64,000 nt of DNA. It comes from Demequina salsinemoris (GTDB lineage: Bacteria; Actinomycetota; Actinomycetes; Actinomycetales; Demequinaceae). The notes under the pieces were generated by a model that was not told the DNA's origin, did no database searches, and was given only the letters and a program-made list of their open reading frames with translations. Shown piece after piece: positions 45,940 through 54,360 of the stretch (positions within the stretch are counted from its first letter, which is position 1; every line of letters begins with the position of its first letter). Position numbers and translations under genes: made by a program. The stretch spans positions 62,001 through 126,000 of the forward strand of contig NZ_BBQZ01000004.1 in assembly GCF_000974805.1 (NCBI RefSeq). Reading direction: 5' to 3'.

Positions 45940-46736
45940 CAAGGCTCGAGACCCAAGGCGCCGTGATCGGCTACGGCGGCCCGCCCATCGTCCACGGCGT
46001 CGACGTCGAGATCCCCGACGGCCAGATCACCGCGATCATCGGCCCCAACGGCTGCGGCAAGTCGACCCTGCTGCGCGCGCTCGTGCGGCTGCTGACGCCC
46101 AGCGACGGCACCGTGCTGCTCGACGGCGAGGACATCCACCGCGTCCCCACGCGCGAGGTCGCGAGGCGAGTCGGGCTGCTCCCGCAGTCGCCCCTCGCCC
46201 CCGCAGGGATCACCGTCAAGGAGCTCGTCGCGCGCGGGCGCACCCCGCACCAGAAGGTGTTGCGGCCGTGGAGCGCGGCCGACGAGACGGCCGTGATGTC
46301 CGCCCTGCACTCGACAGGGCTGACGAGCATCCAGGACGCCGTCGTCGATGAGCTCTCGGGAGGCCAGCGGCAGCGCGCGTGGATCGCGATGGCGCTCGCG
46401 CAGGACACACCGCTGATGATCCTCGACGAACCCACCACCTACCTCGACATCGCACACCAGTACGAGGTGATGGACCTCCTGCATCGGCTCAACGATCGCC
46501 AGGAGCGCACGATCGTCATGGTCGTGCACGACCTCCACCAGGCCGCGCGCTACGCGCACCACGTCATCGCGATGTCCGAGGGCAGGGTCGCCGCGAGCGG
46601 TCCCGCCGCCGAGGTCCTCACCGCCGAGACCGTCGGCGACGTCTTCGGGCTCGAGGTGCGCGTCATCCCCGATCCCGTCACCGGCACGCCCGTGATCGTC
46701 CCCGCGCACGCGCCCGGCGGCCGCGCCGACACCTGA
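45936..46736 (+). CDS. Fe3+-siderophore ABC transporter ATP-binding protein
   Basis: A 266-residue FecE/FepC-type ATPase with Walker A GPNGCGKST, the signature [18 protein letters not shown], Walker B LMILDEPTTYLD and the switch His in VVHDLHQAARY. A strong GAGGAGGT site precedes the ATG inside the end of the permease gene. It energises siderophore uptake. Confidence 0.96.
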   Translation: MTRLETQGAVIGYGGPPIVHGVDVEIPDGQITAIIGPNGCGKSTLLRALVRLLTPSDGTVLLDGEDIHRVPTREVARRVGLLPQSPLAPAGITVKELVARGRTPHQKVLRPWSAADETAVMSALHSTGLTSIQDAVVDELSGGQRQRAWIAMALAQDTPLMILDEPTTYLDIAHQYEVMDLLHRLNDRQERTIVMVVHDLHQAARYAHHVIAMSEGRVAASGPAAEVLTAETVGDVFGLEVRVIPDPVTGTPVIVPAHAPGGRADT

Positions 46737-46774
46737 ACGTCACCCCTACCCGGAACCCCTACGAAAGGAACACC

Positions 46775-47878
46775 ATGAAGACCACCACCCGCCGCCTCGC
46801 CGCGGCAGCGATGGCGGCCTCGGCGGCCGCCCTCATGGCCGCGTGCTCGTCGACCGAGAGCCCAGAGGCGTCCTCCACCGCGTCCGCAGACGCGAGCGCC
46901 TCCGCCGACGCCGTCGCGGACGCGTTCCCCGTCACCGTCGACACCGTGATGGGCGAGGTGACCGTCGAGTCCGAGCCTCAGCGCGTCGTGACCCTCGGCT
47001 CGCACGAGCACGAGTACCTCTACGCGCTCGGCGTCGCGCCCGTCGCGGTGCCCGTGAGCTGGCAGGGCTACGACTACGGCACGGGCCCCTGGGCCATCGC
47101 CGACATGGAGGCGGCGGGCGCAGAGCCCGAGACCTTCGAGCCCGGATCGACCACCTACGACGCCGAGCTCATCGCGTCGTACGAGCCCGACCTCATCATC
47201 GCGACCTACCCGAACCACACGATGACGCAGGAGGAGTACGACCTGCTGTCGCAGATCGCGCCCGTCATCACGCGCCCCGCGACCGACTCCGAGGGCAACG
47301 AGACCGTCGAGTGGGGCGTCACGCTCGCCGACGAGCTCACCGAGCTCGCCGCCGTGACCGGCACGTCGGACAAGGCCGAGACGATCCTCGCCGACATCGA
47401 CGCCGCGTACGCCGAGGTCCGCGACGCCCACCCCGAGTGGGAGGGCCTCACCTCGCAGGTCGGCGGCTACTACGAGGGCCAGGCGTTCGTGTACGCCGCG
47501 TCCGACACCCGCAACCAGTTCCTCGCGAACCTCGGCCTCGACGTCGCGTCGATCGACGGCACGTCCGATGCGTGGATGCAGATCAGCGCCGAGCAGCTCG
47601 ACACCGTCCTGGGCGACCTCGACTCGATCGTGTGGCAGGTCGCGACCACGGAGGGCTCGCAGGAGGCGCTCGAGGCGCTGCCGCTGTTCGACTCGCTCAA
47701 CACGACCGCGGTCGGCGGCAACCTGTGGCAGACCGACTCGATCCTCGAGGGCGCGTTCTTCGCGAACTCGCCGTCGTCCGTCATGTACTCGCTCGACGCG
47801 TTCGTGCCGATGCTCGAGGAGGCGCTCGACGGCGACCCCGCCACGGAGATCGAGCCGTTCGTGTCCGACGCGGCGTAG
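46775..47878 (+). CDS. Siderophore-binding lipoprotein (FecB/FepB family SBP)
   Basis: A 367-residue extracellular binding protein. The signal peptide ends in the lipobox LMAAC (Cys near residue 24), followed by an Ala/Ser-rich linker and a TroA/FecB fold with RVVTLGSHEHEYLYALGVAPVAVP and YEPDLIIA. It delivers ferric siderophore to the two FecCD subunits. It is last in the operon, and a hairpin terminator follows. Confidence 0.94.
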   Translation: MKTTTRRLAAAAMAASAAALMAACSSTESPEASSTASADASASADAVADAFPVTVDTVMGEVTVESEPQRVVTLGSHEHEYLYALGVAPVAVPVSWQGYDYGTGPWAIADMEAAGAEPETFEPGSTTYDAELIASYEPDLIIATYPNHTMTQEEYDLLSQIAPVITRPATDSEGNETVEWGVTLADELTELAAVTGTSDKAETILADIDAAYAEVRDAHPEWEGLTSQVGGYYEGQAFVYAASDTRNQFLANLGLDVASIDGTSDAWMQISAEQLDTVLGDLDSIVWQVATTEGSQEALEALPLFDSLNTTAVGGNLWQTDSILEGAFFANSPSSVMYSLDAFVPMLEEALDGDPATEIEPFVSDAA

Positions 47879-47896
47879 CCCGCAGGGCATGACCCC

Positions 47897-47927
47897 AGCC
47901 CCCGTCGCCCTCGTGGCGGCGGGGGCT
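47897..47927 (+). terminator. Terminator of the siderophore importer operon
   Basis: A perfect 13-bp stem (AGCCCCCGTCGCC with GGCGGCGGGGGCT) and 5-nt loop begin 18 bp after the binding-protein stop. No T-run follows. Confidence 0.85.
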
Positions 47928-47986
47928 CTCGCGTTCCCGCGCCTCCCCACACCCGTCCCGCCCCAATCGCCCCCTCACTCGCGGTT

Positions 47987-48046
47987 GTGGACACTCATGG
48001 TCGTTCTGGCGCCTCCAATGCGTCCTGGTGGACGCTCATTGTCGTT
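47987..48046 (+). repeat. Left paired repeat flanking the GNAT gene
   Basis: Two copies of a 19-bp unit, GTGGACACTCATGGTCGTT (47987-48005) and GTGGACGCTCATTGTCGTT (48028-48046), lie 41 bp apart. The same unit occurs twice in inverted orientation, also 41 bp apart, on the other side of the GNAT gene. The spacer between copies is also partly conserved (CGCCTC....GCGTCC). Confidence 0.8.
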
Positions 48047-48082
48047 TTCGCGGCCCCACCCGGCACGGCCTACGCTGACTGC

Positions 48083-48601
48083 GTGCCCCGCATCGCCCCC
48101 GTTCCACTCGCCTCATCGCGGCTCATCCTGGAGCCGCTGACCGCCGCCCACGCGACCGAGATGGCGGTCGCCCTCGCGGACCCCGCGCTCTACGAGTTCA
48201 CGGGCGGCGAGCCGCCGACCGTCGACGCGCTGACCGCGCGCTACGCGCGGCTCGAGTCCCGCACCTCCCCCGACGGCAGCGAGGCCTGGCTCAACTGGGC
48301 GGTCCGGACCATGGACGATGCTGAGCTGGCCGGGTATGTCCAGGCGACGGTCGCATCGTCCGGGCTGGAGGCCGATGTGGCATGGGTGGTCGCGACGACG
48401 CATCAGGGCCGAGGGCTCGCGACGGAGGCCGCACGGACGATGCTGGACTGGCTCAGCGAGCAGGGCGTCACTCGCGTGAGCGCCTGGATTCATCCCGAGC
48501 ATCGGGCGTCGGCCGGGGTCGCGAGACGGCTCGGGTTCGCGGCCACCTCGGAGCGCGCCGACGGCGAGATCAGGTGGGTACGGGGCTCGTCCGAGGCATG
48601 A
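48083..48601 (+). CDS. GNAT family N-acetyltransferase (RimJ/RimL-like)
   Basis: A 172-residue acetyltransferase of the Acetyltransf_3 group. It shows SRLILEPLTAAHATEM at the N-terminus, the acetyl-CoA loop VVATTHQGRGLATEAARTML, and HPEHRASAGVARRLGFAAT. The target may be a ribosomal protein N-terminus or a small amine. GTG at 48083 is chosen because the open frame upstream only translates the flanking repeat. The gene is framed by paired inverted repeats, so it may have been moved as a unit. Confidence 0.88.
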   Translation: MPRIAPVPLASSRLILEPLTAAHATEMAVALADPALYEFTGGEPPTVDALTARYARLESRTSPDGSEAWLNWAVRTMDDAELAGYVQATVASSGLEADVAWVVATTHQGRGLATEAARTMLDWLSEQGVTRVSAWIHPEHRASAGVARRLGFAATSERADGEIRWVRGSSEA

Positions 48602-48661
48602 AACGACAATGAGCGCCCACCGGGACGCGCGCGAGGCGCGACAACGACAATGAGCGCCCAC
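48602..48661 (-). repeat. Right paired repeat flanking the GNAT gene
   Basis: AACGACAATGAGCGCCCAC occurs at 48602-48620 and identically at 48643-48661, again 41 bp apart. It is the reverse complement of the left-hand unit. The first copy directly follows the GNAT stop codon. Confidence 0.8.
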
Positions 48662-48700
48662 GGGCGCGCGCGGGTTGTCGAGGAGCGGCGTACCCGGACA

Positions 48701-48740
48701 GAAAACCGGGGGCCGGCCGGCTCGCGCCGACCGACCCCCG
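48701..48740 (-). terminator. Intrinsic terminator of phoH
   Basis: On the minus strand CGGGGGTCGGTCGGC pairs with GCCGGCCGGCCCCCG and is followed by GTTTTCTG. Stem plus T-run makes this a standard intrinsic terminator about 40 bp after the phoH stop. Confidence 0.85.
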
Positions 48741-48777
48741 TCCGTCCCACCCCCGGCTGAGGGTTCGGGGGCGAGGT

Positions 48778-50148
48778 CTAAAGGTCGAGCCGCTCGAGCA
48801 TGTCGGTGACGAGCGCCGCGACCGCCGAGCGCTCGGAGCGCTCGAGCGTGACGTGGGCGAACAGCGGGTGGCCCTTGAGCGCCTCGATCACAGCCGCGAT
48901 TCCATCATGACGGCCGACGCGGAGGTTGTCGCGCTGGGCGACGTCGTGCGTGAGGACCACGCGCGAGTCCTGACCGATGCGGCTGAGCATCGTGAGCAGC
49001 ACGTTGCGCTCGAGCGACTGGGCCTCATCGACGATCACGAACGCGTCGTGCAGCGAGCGGCCGCGGATGTGGGTGAGCGGGAGCACCTCGAGCATGCCGC
49101 GCGCCATGACCTCCTCGACCACCTCCGAGGACACCATCGCTCCGAGCGTGTCGAACACCGCCTGCGCCCAAGGGTTCATCTTCTCGCCCGCATCGCCGGG
49201 CAGGTAGCCGAGGTCCTGGCCGCCGACCGCGTACAGCGGGCGGAACACCATGATCTTCTTGTGCTGGCGGCGCTCCATGACGGCCTCGAGGCCCGCGCAC
49301 AGCGCGAGGGCGCTCTTGCCGGTGCCCGCGCGGCCACCCATCGACACGATGCCGACGGAGTCGTCGAGCAGGAGGTCGATCGCGACGCGCTGCTCGGCGC
49401 TGCGGCCGTGCACCCCGAAGACCTCGAGGTCCCCGCGGACCAGCCGCACCGTGCCCTCGTCGGTCACGCGCCCGAGCGCGCTGCCCCGCGGCGAGTGGAT
49501 CACGAGCCCGGTGTGGACCGGGAGGGACTTGATGTCCTCGCCGCAGTCCGCGGTGGGCGGCGCGTCGAGCCGCTCGGACTCCCACAGGGCGCCCATCTGG
49601 TCGTCGGTGATCTGGATCTCGCGCATGCCGGTCCAGCCGGAGTCGACGGCGAGCTCGGCGCGGTACTCCTCGGCCTCGATGCCGAGCGCCGACGCCTTGA
49701 CGCGCATCGGCAGGTCCTTCGAGACGACGACCACGTGGTGGCCCTCGGCGCTCAGGTTCGCGGCGACGGCGAGGATGCGGGTGTCGTTGTCCCCGAGCCG
49801 GAAGCCGCTCGGCAGCACCTCCTGGTCGGTGTGGTTGAGCTCGACCCGGAGGGAGCCACCCTCCTCGTTGATCGGCACGGGCTTGTCGAGGGTGCCGTGC
49901 TTGACGCGTTGCTCATCCAGCATCCTGAGGGCCGACCGCGCGAAGTACCCCAGCTCAGGGTGGTGCCGCTTCGCCTCCAGCTCCGTGATGACGACCACCG
50001 GGAGCACGACGTCGTGCTCCGCGAAGCGACGCATCGCGCGCGGGTCCGACAGCAGGACCGACGTGTCGAGCACATACGTGCGCAGGGCGACAGCGTCCTC
50101 GGTCGAGGCGTCGGTGAGGGGGGTGGTGCGGGGCGTGGTGGCGGTCAC
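48778..50148 (-). CDS. PIN-PhoH family protein (PhoH2/YlaK-like)
   Basis: A 456-residue fusion of an N-terminal PIN RNase domain (residues ~22-160; [13 protein letters not shown] and [10 protein letters not shown] acidic sites) and a C-terminal PhoH ATPase (Walker [14 protein letters not shown]; Walker [13 protein letters not shown]). PhoH2 proteins in mycobacteria are RNA helicase/RNases linked to a toxin-antitoxin-like phoAT partner; no such small partner is evident here. It has its own terminator. Confidence 0.93.
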   Translation of the reverse strand: MTATTPRTTPLTDASTEDAVALRTYVLDTSVLLSDPRAMRRFAEHDVVLPVVVITELEAKRHHPELGYFARSALRMLDEQRVKHGTLDKPVPINEEGGSLRVELNHTDQEVLPSGFRLGDNDTRILAVAANLSAEGHHVVVVSKDLPMRVKASALGIEAEEYRAELAVDSGWTGMREIQITDDQMGALWESERLDAPPTADCGEDIKSLPVHTGLVIHSPRGSALGRVTDEGTVRLVRGDLEVFGVHGRSAEQRVAIDLLLDDSVGIVSMGGRAGTGKSALALCAGLEAVMERRQHKKIMVFRPLYAVGGQDLGYLPGDAGEKMNPWAQAVFDTLGAMVSSEVVEEVMARGMLEVLPLTHIRGRSLHDAFVIVDEAQSLERNVLLTMLSRIGQDSRVVLTHDVAQRDNLRVGRHDGIAAVIEALKGHPLFAHVTLERSERSAVAALVTDMLERLDL

Positions 50149-50342
50149 AGGGGCTCCCAGCGTTCAGGCCGCAGGGCGCCGAACGCCCTGAGGCGTTCGT
50201 TAGTCGGGCACCGGGTCGGTGCGTCGAGTGTGTGGTACCACGCTTCGAAACTACGCCGGTGTGATACGCCTCGGGAATGGCGACACGCCACAATTCACAT
50301 CACCGTAACCTGGGCGCCCGGACGATGCGGCGGTCGGGTCCC

Positions 50343-51104
50343 CTACTTGCCGAGCCGACGCTCGCGCAGCGCGTAGTCGCGCAGCGCGCGCAGGAAGTCG
50401 ACCCGACGGAACGCGGGCCAGTAGACCTCGCAGAAGTAGAACTCGGTATGCGCGCTCTGCCACATGAGGAAGCCCGACAGTCGCTGCTCGCCCGACGTGC
50501 GGATCACGAGGTCGGGGTCGGGCTGACCCTTGGTGTAGAGGTGACCCTCGATGTGGTCGACCTTGAGCCGGTCCGCGGCATCGGCGAGCGTGAGCCCCTC
50601 CTCGTCGCATTCGCGCAGGTAGGAGCGCACGGCGTCGGTGATCTCGTGGCGGCCGCCGTAGCCGACCGCGACGTTGACGTGCACCCCTGTCGCGTCGGCG
50701 GTGCGCTCGACCGCCGCGGCGATCCGCTTCGCGGACGCGGCGGGCAGCAGGCTCGCGTCACCGACGTGACGCAGCCGCCAGCGGCCATCGCTCGCGAGGT
50801 TCTCCACCGCGGAGCAGATGATCTCGAGCAGCGGCTCGAGCTCCTTCGGGTCGCGATCCAGGTTGTCGGTGGAGAGCAGCCAGAGCGTCACGACCTCGAC
50901 GCCGGCCTCCTGCGACCACTCGAGCACCTCGGTGATCTTGTCGGCGCCCTTCTGGTGACCGTGCGCTGCGGGCGCTCCGATGGTCTTGGCCCACCGCCTG
51001 TTGCCGTCGAGGATGACGCCGATGTGCCGGGGCAGGGTCGCGCCGCGCAACTCGGCGCCCAGCTGCCGCTCGTACAGGCCGTAGAGCAGGCTCCGCAGAC
51101 CCAT
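50343..51104 (-). CDS. uppS: Isoprenyl (undecaprenyl) diphosphate synthase
   Basis: A 253-residue cis-prenyltransferase making the lipid carrier for cell-wall synthesis. The catalytic Asp is in HIGVILDGNRRWAK (about residue 34), followed by GHQKGADKITEVLEW and LVIRTSGEQRLSGFLMWQSAHTEFYF. It is divergent from the hemolysin III gene. Chain length (C50 or C55) cannot be told. Confidence 0.95.
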   Translation of the reverse strand: MGLRSLLYGLYERQLGAELRGATLPRHIGVILDGNRRWAKTIGAPAAHGHQKGADKITEVLEWSQEAGVEVVTLWLLSTDNLDRDPKELEPLLEIICSAVENLASDGRWRLRHVGDASLLPAASAKRIAAAVERTADATGVHVNVAVGYGGRHEITDAVRSYLRECDEEGLTLADAADRLKVDHIEGHLYTKGQPDPDLVIRTSGEQRLSGFLMWQSAHTEFYFCEVYWPAFRRVDFLRALRDYALRERRLGK

Positions 51105-51168
51105 GCCCGTCCTTTCCAGGAGTGGAATGCGCCCACGGGCGCGAGACCAGGGTAACCCTGGCGACTAA

Positions 51169-51184
51169 CCTACGTTACCGTAGG
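51169..51184. promoter_or_regulatory. Palindrome upstream of the hemolysin III gene
   Basis: CCTACG-TTAC-CGTAGG is a perfect 6-bp dyad 3 bp before the ATG of the hemolysin III gene. An AGGGTAACCCT near-palindrome lies just upstream (51149-51159). Both lie between the divergent uppS and trhA starts. They may be operator sites or an initiation-region hairpin; this is inference. Confidence 0.35.
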
Positions 51185-51187
51185 GTC

Positions 51188-51847
51188 ATGGATGAGAACC
51201 TGCCCACGATCGGCAAGCCGATGATGCGCGGCTGGCTCCACCTGGGCGCAGCGCCGCTGGCCTACTTCGCGGGCATGGCCCTCGTCGTGGCAGCGCCGAC
51301 GCTCGCCGCGAGGGCGTCGACCGCGGTCTTCACCACCACCGCCGTCATGCTGTTCGGCACGTCGGCCGTGTATCACCGCGGCAACTGGTCCCCCAAGGCT
51401 CAGGCCGTGCTGCGCCGCATGGACCACGCCAACATCTTCCTGATCATCGCCGGCACCTACACGCCGCTCACGGTGATCCTGCTGTCCGGCCCGACCCGCG
51501 TCTGGGTGCTCGCGATCATCTGGACGGGCGCCGTCATCGGCCTGCTGTCGCGCATCCTGTGGCTCGGCGCCCCGCGATGGGTCTACGTGCCCGTGTACAT
51601 CGCCATGGGCTGGGTCGCGATCGGCTTCATCGGCCCGTTCTACGAGGCCGGAGGCGCCGCAGTCGTGTGGCTGATCGTCGCGGGAGGCCTCTGCTACACC
51701 GTCGGCGCCGTCATCTACGGCTTCAAGTGGCCCGGCAAGTCGGCCCGCTACTTCGGCTTCCACGAGATCTTCCACGCGCTCACGATCGCGGGCTTCATCT
51801 GCCACTACATCGCCGTGGCGCTCGCGATCTACTACGACGCGGGCTGA
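51188..51847 (+). CDS. trhA: Hemolysin III family protein (TrhA/YqfA-like, PAQR superfamily)
   Basis: A 219-residue seven-helix membrane protein of the PAQR/HlyIII family. Conserved metal-binding residues are present: SAVYHRGNW in the first loop and the C-terminal FHEIFHALTIAGFICHYIAVA. Bacterial members affect membrane fluidity homeostasis, and true haemolytic activity is unlikely. Its 3' end overlaps the convergent small membrane gene by 16 bp. Confidence 0.93.
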   Translation: MDENLPTIGKPMMRGWLHLGAAPLAYFAGMALVVAAPTLAARASTAVFTTTAVMLFGTSAVYHRGNWSPKAQAVLRRMDHANIFLIIAGTYTPLTVILLSGPTRVWVLAIIWTGAVIGLLSRILWLGAPRWVYVPVYIAMGWVAIGFIGPFYEAGGAAVVWLIVAGGLCYTVGAVIYGFKWPGKSARYFGFHEIFHALTIAGFICHYIAVALAIYYDAG

Positions 51848-52083
51848 TCCCCAGGACCGGCCTCGTCGCCGGCGCCGTCAGCGCCGGGCTCAACCTGCCG
51901 CATCGTCCCGTCGCCGCCCGCCTGGGCGGCTCCCGGCTCGCGCAGATCCGACGACGTGGACGATGCACCCCTCACCTTGCGCAGGTGCTTGGCCAGGGAG
52001 CGGAACAGCAGCACGCCGGCGACGGCGAGCGCGAACGTGAAGACGAAGGCCAGGAAGCCTGGCCCGCCGGTGAAATCGGTCAC
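51832..52083 (-). CDS. Small single-pass membrane protein
   Basis: An 83-residue protein with one transmembrane helix (about residues 9-28; GFLAFVFTFALAVAGVLLF), a basic stretch (RSLAKHLRKVRG) and a Gly/Ala/Asp-rich tail. The GTG at 52083 follows AAAGGAATGTCCCC. Similar small proteins are common next to trhA and greA in actinobacteria (recollection), with no known role. Its 3' end overlaps trhA. Confidence 0.7.
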   Translation of the reverse strand: MTDFTGGPGFLAFVFTFALAVAGVLLFRSLAKHLRKVRGASSTSSDLREPGAAQAGGDGTMRQVEPGADGAGDEAGPGDQPAS

Positions 52084-52147
52084 GGGGACATTCCTTTCGT
52101 TGAGGACAATCCTGCCGTATCCCCGGCCGTGAACTATCGTGCCCACC

Positions 52148-52573
52148 ATGGAAGACGCCGCACAGCCCGCCGGAGCACGCTCCTCCGCCGACGATGACGG
52201 CGCGCTGCCCCGCCTCAGCCCGCGCACCTGGTTGTGGGTGGGGTCCGGGCTCGCCGCCGCCGTGCTCGCGGTGGGCGCCTACGCGATGCTCGCCGCGAAG
52301 AGCGAGACCGTGCGCTTCCAGGACGTCGGCTACCTCGTCGAGAGCCCCCAGCTCACCACGGCCGAGTTCGACGTGTTCTTCTACGACGAGGGCGTCGCGA
52401 GCTGCACCGTGCGCGCGCTCAACACCGCCTACGCCGAGGTCGGCGTGACCACCGTGGACGTCGACTCGGCCGACGGGGACCGCCAGCGTGTCGGCGTCGA
52501 GATCGCGACGACGGAGGAGGCGGTGACCGCGACCGTCCAGGGCTGCACCTTCGCGCCCGCCGACGCGGGCTGA
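52148..52573 (+). CDS. DUF4307 domain membrane protein
   Basis: About 141 residues with a short cytoplasmic N-terminus, one transmembrane helix (WLWVGSGLAAAVLAVGAYAML) and an extracytoplasmic beta-rich DUF4307 domain (ASCTVRALNTAYAEVGVTTV). In many actinobacteria this gene lies between mca and greA, as here with greA. Function is unknown. The ATG at 52148 is preferred; an ATG nine bases upstream is possible. Confidence 0.88.
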   Translation: MEDAAQPAGARSSADDDGALPRLSPRTWLWVGSGLAAAVLAVGAYAMLAAKSETVRFQDVGYLVESPQLTTAEFDVFFYDEGVASCTVRALNTAYAEVGVTTVDVDSADGDRQRVGVEIATTEEAVTATVQGCTFAPADAG

Positions 52574-52638
52574 CCCGCGCTTTCGCGTTCGCCGTCACGC
52601 ACTTGATAGCCTAGGCAGTCACCACAAGGAGGATCAAC

Positions 52639-53121
52639 GTGACCGAGACGACCGGAACCTGGCTGACCCAGGAGGCCTACGACCGCCTGCAGGCCGAGTA
52701 CGACCACCTCGTCAACGTCGGCCGGGTGGAGATCGCCAAGGAGATCGACGAGCGCCGCCAGGAGGGCGACCTCAAGGAGAACGGCGGCTACCACGCCGCG
52801 CGCGAGGAGCAGGCGAAGCAGGAGGCTCGCATCGAGCAGCTCCGCGGCATCCTGCGCACCGCGACCGTCGGCGAGGCGATCGCGGACGCCGGCGTCCAGT
52901 CCGGCACCGTGGTCGTGGCCGAGGTGATGGGCCGCGAGATGAAGTTCCTCGTCGGCTCGCGCGAGGTCGCAGGCGGCACGGACCTCGACGTCTTCTCCGC
53001 CCAGTCCCCGCTCGGCTCCGCCCTCATGGGCAAGCACGCCGGCGAGGAGACCTCGTACACCGCGCCCAACGGCAAGGAGATCCCCGTCAAGGTCATCTCC
53101 ACGGAGCCGTTCGCCGGCTGA
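52639..53121 (+). CDS. greA: Transcription elongation factor GreA
   Basis: A 160-residue factor that rescues backtracked RNA polymerase by stimulating transcript cleavage. The N-terminal coiled coil has acidic tip residues (about residues 10-75; EIDERRQEGDLKENGGYHAAREEQ) and a C-terminal FKBP-like domain follows (SPLGSALMGKHAGEE). The start is GTG at 52639 behind AAGGAGGATCAAC. Confidence 0.96.
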   Translation: MTETTGTWLTQEAYDRLQAEYDHLVNVGRVEIAKEIDERRQEGDLKENGGYHAAREEQAKQEARIEQLRGILRTATVGEAIADAGVQSGTVVVAEVMGREMKFLVGSREVAGGTDLDVFSAQSPLGSALMGKHAGEETSYTAPNGKEIPVKVISTEPFAG

Positions 53122-53136
53122 TCCGCACGCTCTTCG

Positions 53137-53169
53137 CGAAGGCCCCTGCGCTCGGCGCGGGGGCCTTCG
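53137..53169 (+). terminator. Terminator after greA
   Basis: CGAAGGCCCC pairs with GGGGCCTTCG around an inner loop, 16 bp beyond the greA stop. It may also serve the convergent polysaccharide deacetylase gene. Confidence 0.85.
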
Positions 53170-53198
53170 TCGTGCGCGGCCCTCTGCTCTCGTCGCCG

Positions 53199-54224
53199 CT
53201 ACCGCGAGAGGTAGGTCTCGCCCGGCTCCATGTCATCGAGAAGGTCCGGGATGGTCACGAGCGTGTAGCCCTGCGCGAGGAGCTTGTCGATGATCTTCGC
53301 GTAGGCGTCGCGCGTGGACTCGTGGATGTCGTGCGACAGGACGATCGCCCCAGGGTGAGCGTCCTTCACGACCCGCTTCGTCACCTTGCCCGCATCGCGA
53401 ACCTTCCAGTCGGCGGGGTCGACGTCCCAGAGGATCTGGGCGAGGCCCTCGTCCTCCGCGACGGCGGCGACCCGCGGTCCCGTCGCGCCGTACGGGGGCC
53501 TCAGCACGGTCGGCCGCACCCCGGTGATCTGCTCGATGCGGTCGCTCGTGCGGGTGATCTCGCGCGCGAGCTGCTTGTCGGACAGGTCCGTGAGATCGGC
53601 GTGGCTCCACGAGTGGTTGCCGACCGCGTGACCCTCGGCGACCATGCGCTTCACGATGTCGGGATGCTGCGAGGCGTTCTTGCCCACCACGAAGAACGTC
53701 GCCTTGGCCCCGCGCTCGGCCAGGACGTCGAGCAGCTCCGCGGTGCCGTCGACCGGGCCGTCGTCGAAGGTCAGCGCGAGGCACTTCTCGACGGAGCAGT
53801 CGGTGTCGGTGGTGGTGGCGGCCTCAGACTTGGCGCCCTCAGACTTGGCGCCCTCGGAGTTCGCATCCTCAGACTCGGCCGTGCCGGACACGACGTTGGA
53901 GACGAGCTCGGCGTCCGCATCGTCCATGGTCTCGGCCGTGGGCATGGACGGCGCATAGCCGACGAGCGTGCCGGTGAAGTCCTGGATCGCCGGGATCCTC
54001 GGCTTCTGCGCGGAGGCGAGTCGCACGGCGTCGCGCAGCGTGGCCCCCGAGAGATCCACGATCACGCTCTCGACGCCCGTGGAGGCCTCGATCGCTCTCA
54101 CGGAGACCGCTGCGGCCTGCGCCGGCGCGGCCGCGACCTCGTCGCCGCCGAGCACGAGACACCCGGTGAGAAGAGCCCCCGCGAGGGTCGCTGCAGCGAC
54201 CTTCGAGACCCTCTCCACCGCCAC
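53199..54224 (-). CDS. Polysaccharide deacetylase family lipoprotein
   Basis: About 341 residues. The N-terminus has a lipobox (LLTGC near residue 22). A linker of roughly 110 residues contains a repeated SEGAK unit. A C-terminal NodB domain follows (about residues 145-335) with LTFDDGPVDGT (motif 1), HSWSHADLT (metal His motif), RPPYGATGPRV and VLSHDIHE. It probably removes N-acetyl groups from peptidoglycan or another envelope glycan. GTG at 54224 is chosen from the AGGAGAGGAG spacing; GTG 54218 is close. Confidence 0.9.
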   Translation of the reverse strand: MAVERVSKVAAATLAGALLTGCLVLGGDEVAAAPAQAAAVSVRAIEASTGVESVIVDLSGATLRDAVRLASAQKPRIPAIQDFTGTLVGYAPSMPTAETMDDADAELVSNVVSGTAESEDANSEGAKSEGAKSEAATTTDTDCSVEKCLALTFDDGPVDGTAELLDVLAERGAKATFFVVGKNASQHPDIVKRMVAEGHAVGNHSWSHADLTDLSDKQLAREITRTSDRIEQITGVRPTVLRPPYGATGPRVAAVAEDEGLAQILWDVDPADWKVRDAGKVTKRVVKDAHPGAIVLSHDIHESTRDAYAKIIDKLLAQGYTLVTIPDLLDDMEPGETYLSR

Positions 54225-54360
54225 CTCATGCTCCTCTCCTGCGCGCGCCAGACGGACTATGAGACCACATGAGGCAGTCCCCTGCCAAAGCGGTGGAACG
54301 GTAGGAAATCGGGGCACCCTCCACACCTGCGACGATGCGCACGGACGGTGCCCGGCGAGG

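Noticed and set aside
47987-48082. N-terminal extension of the GNAT protein
   Set aside because: These codons only translate the flanking repeat; the GTG at 48083 gives the normal family N-terminus.
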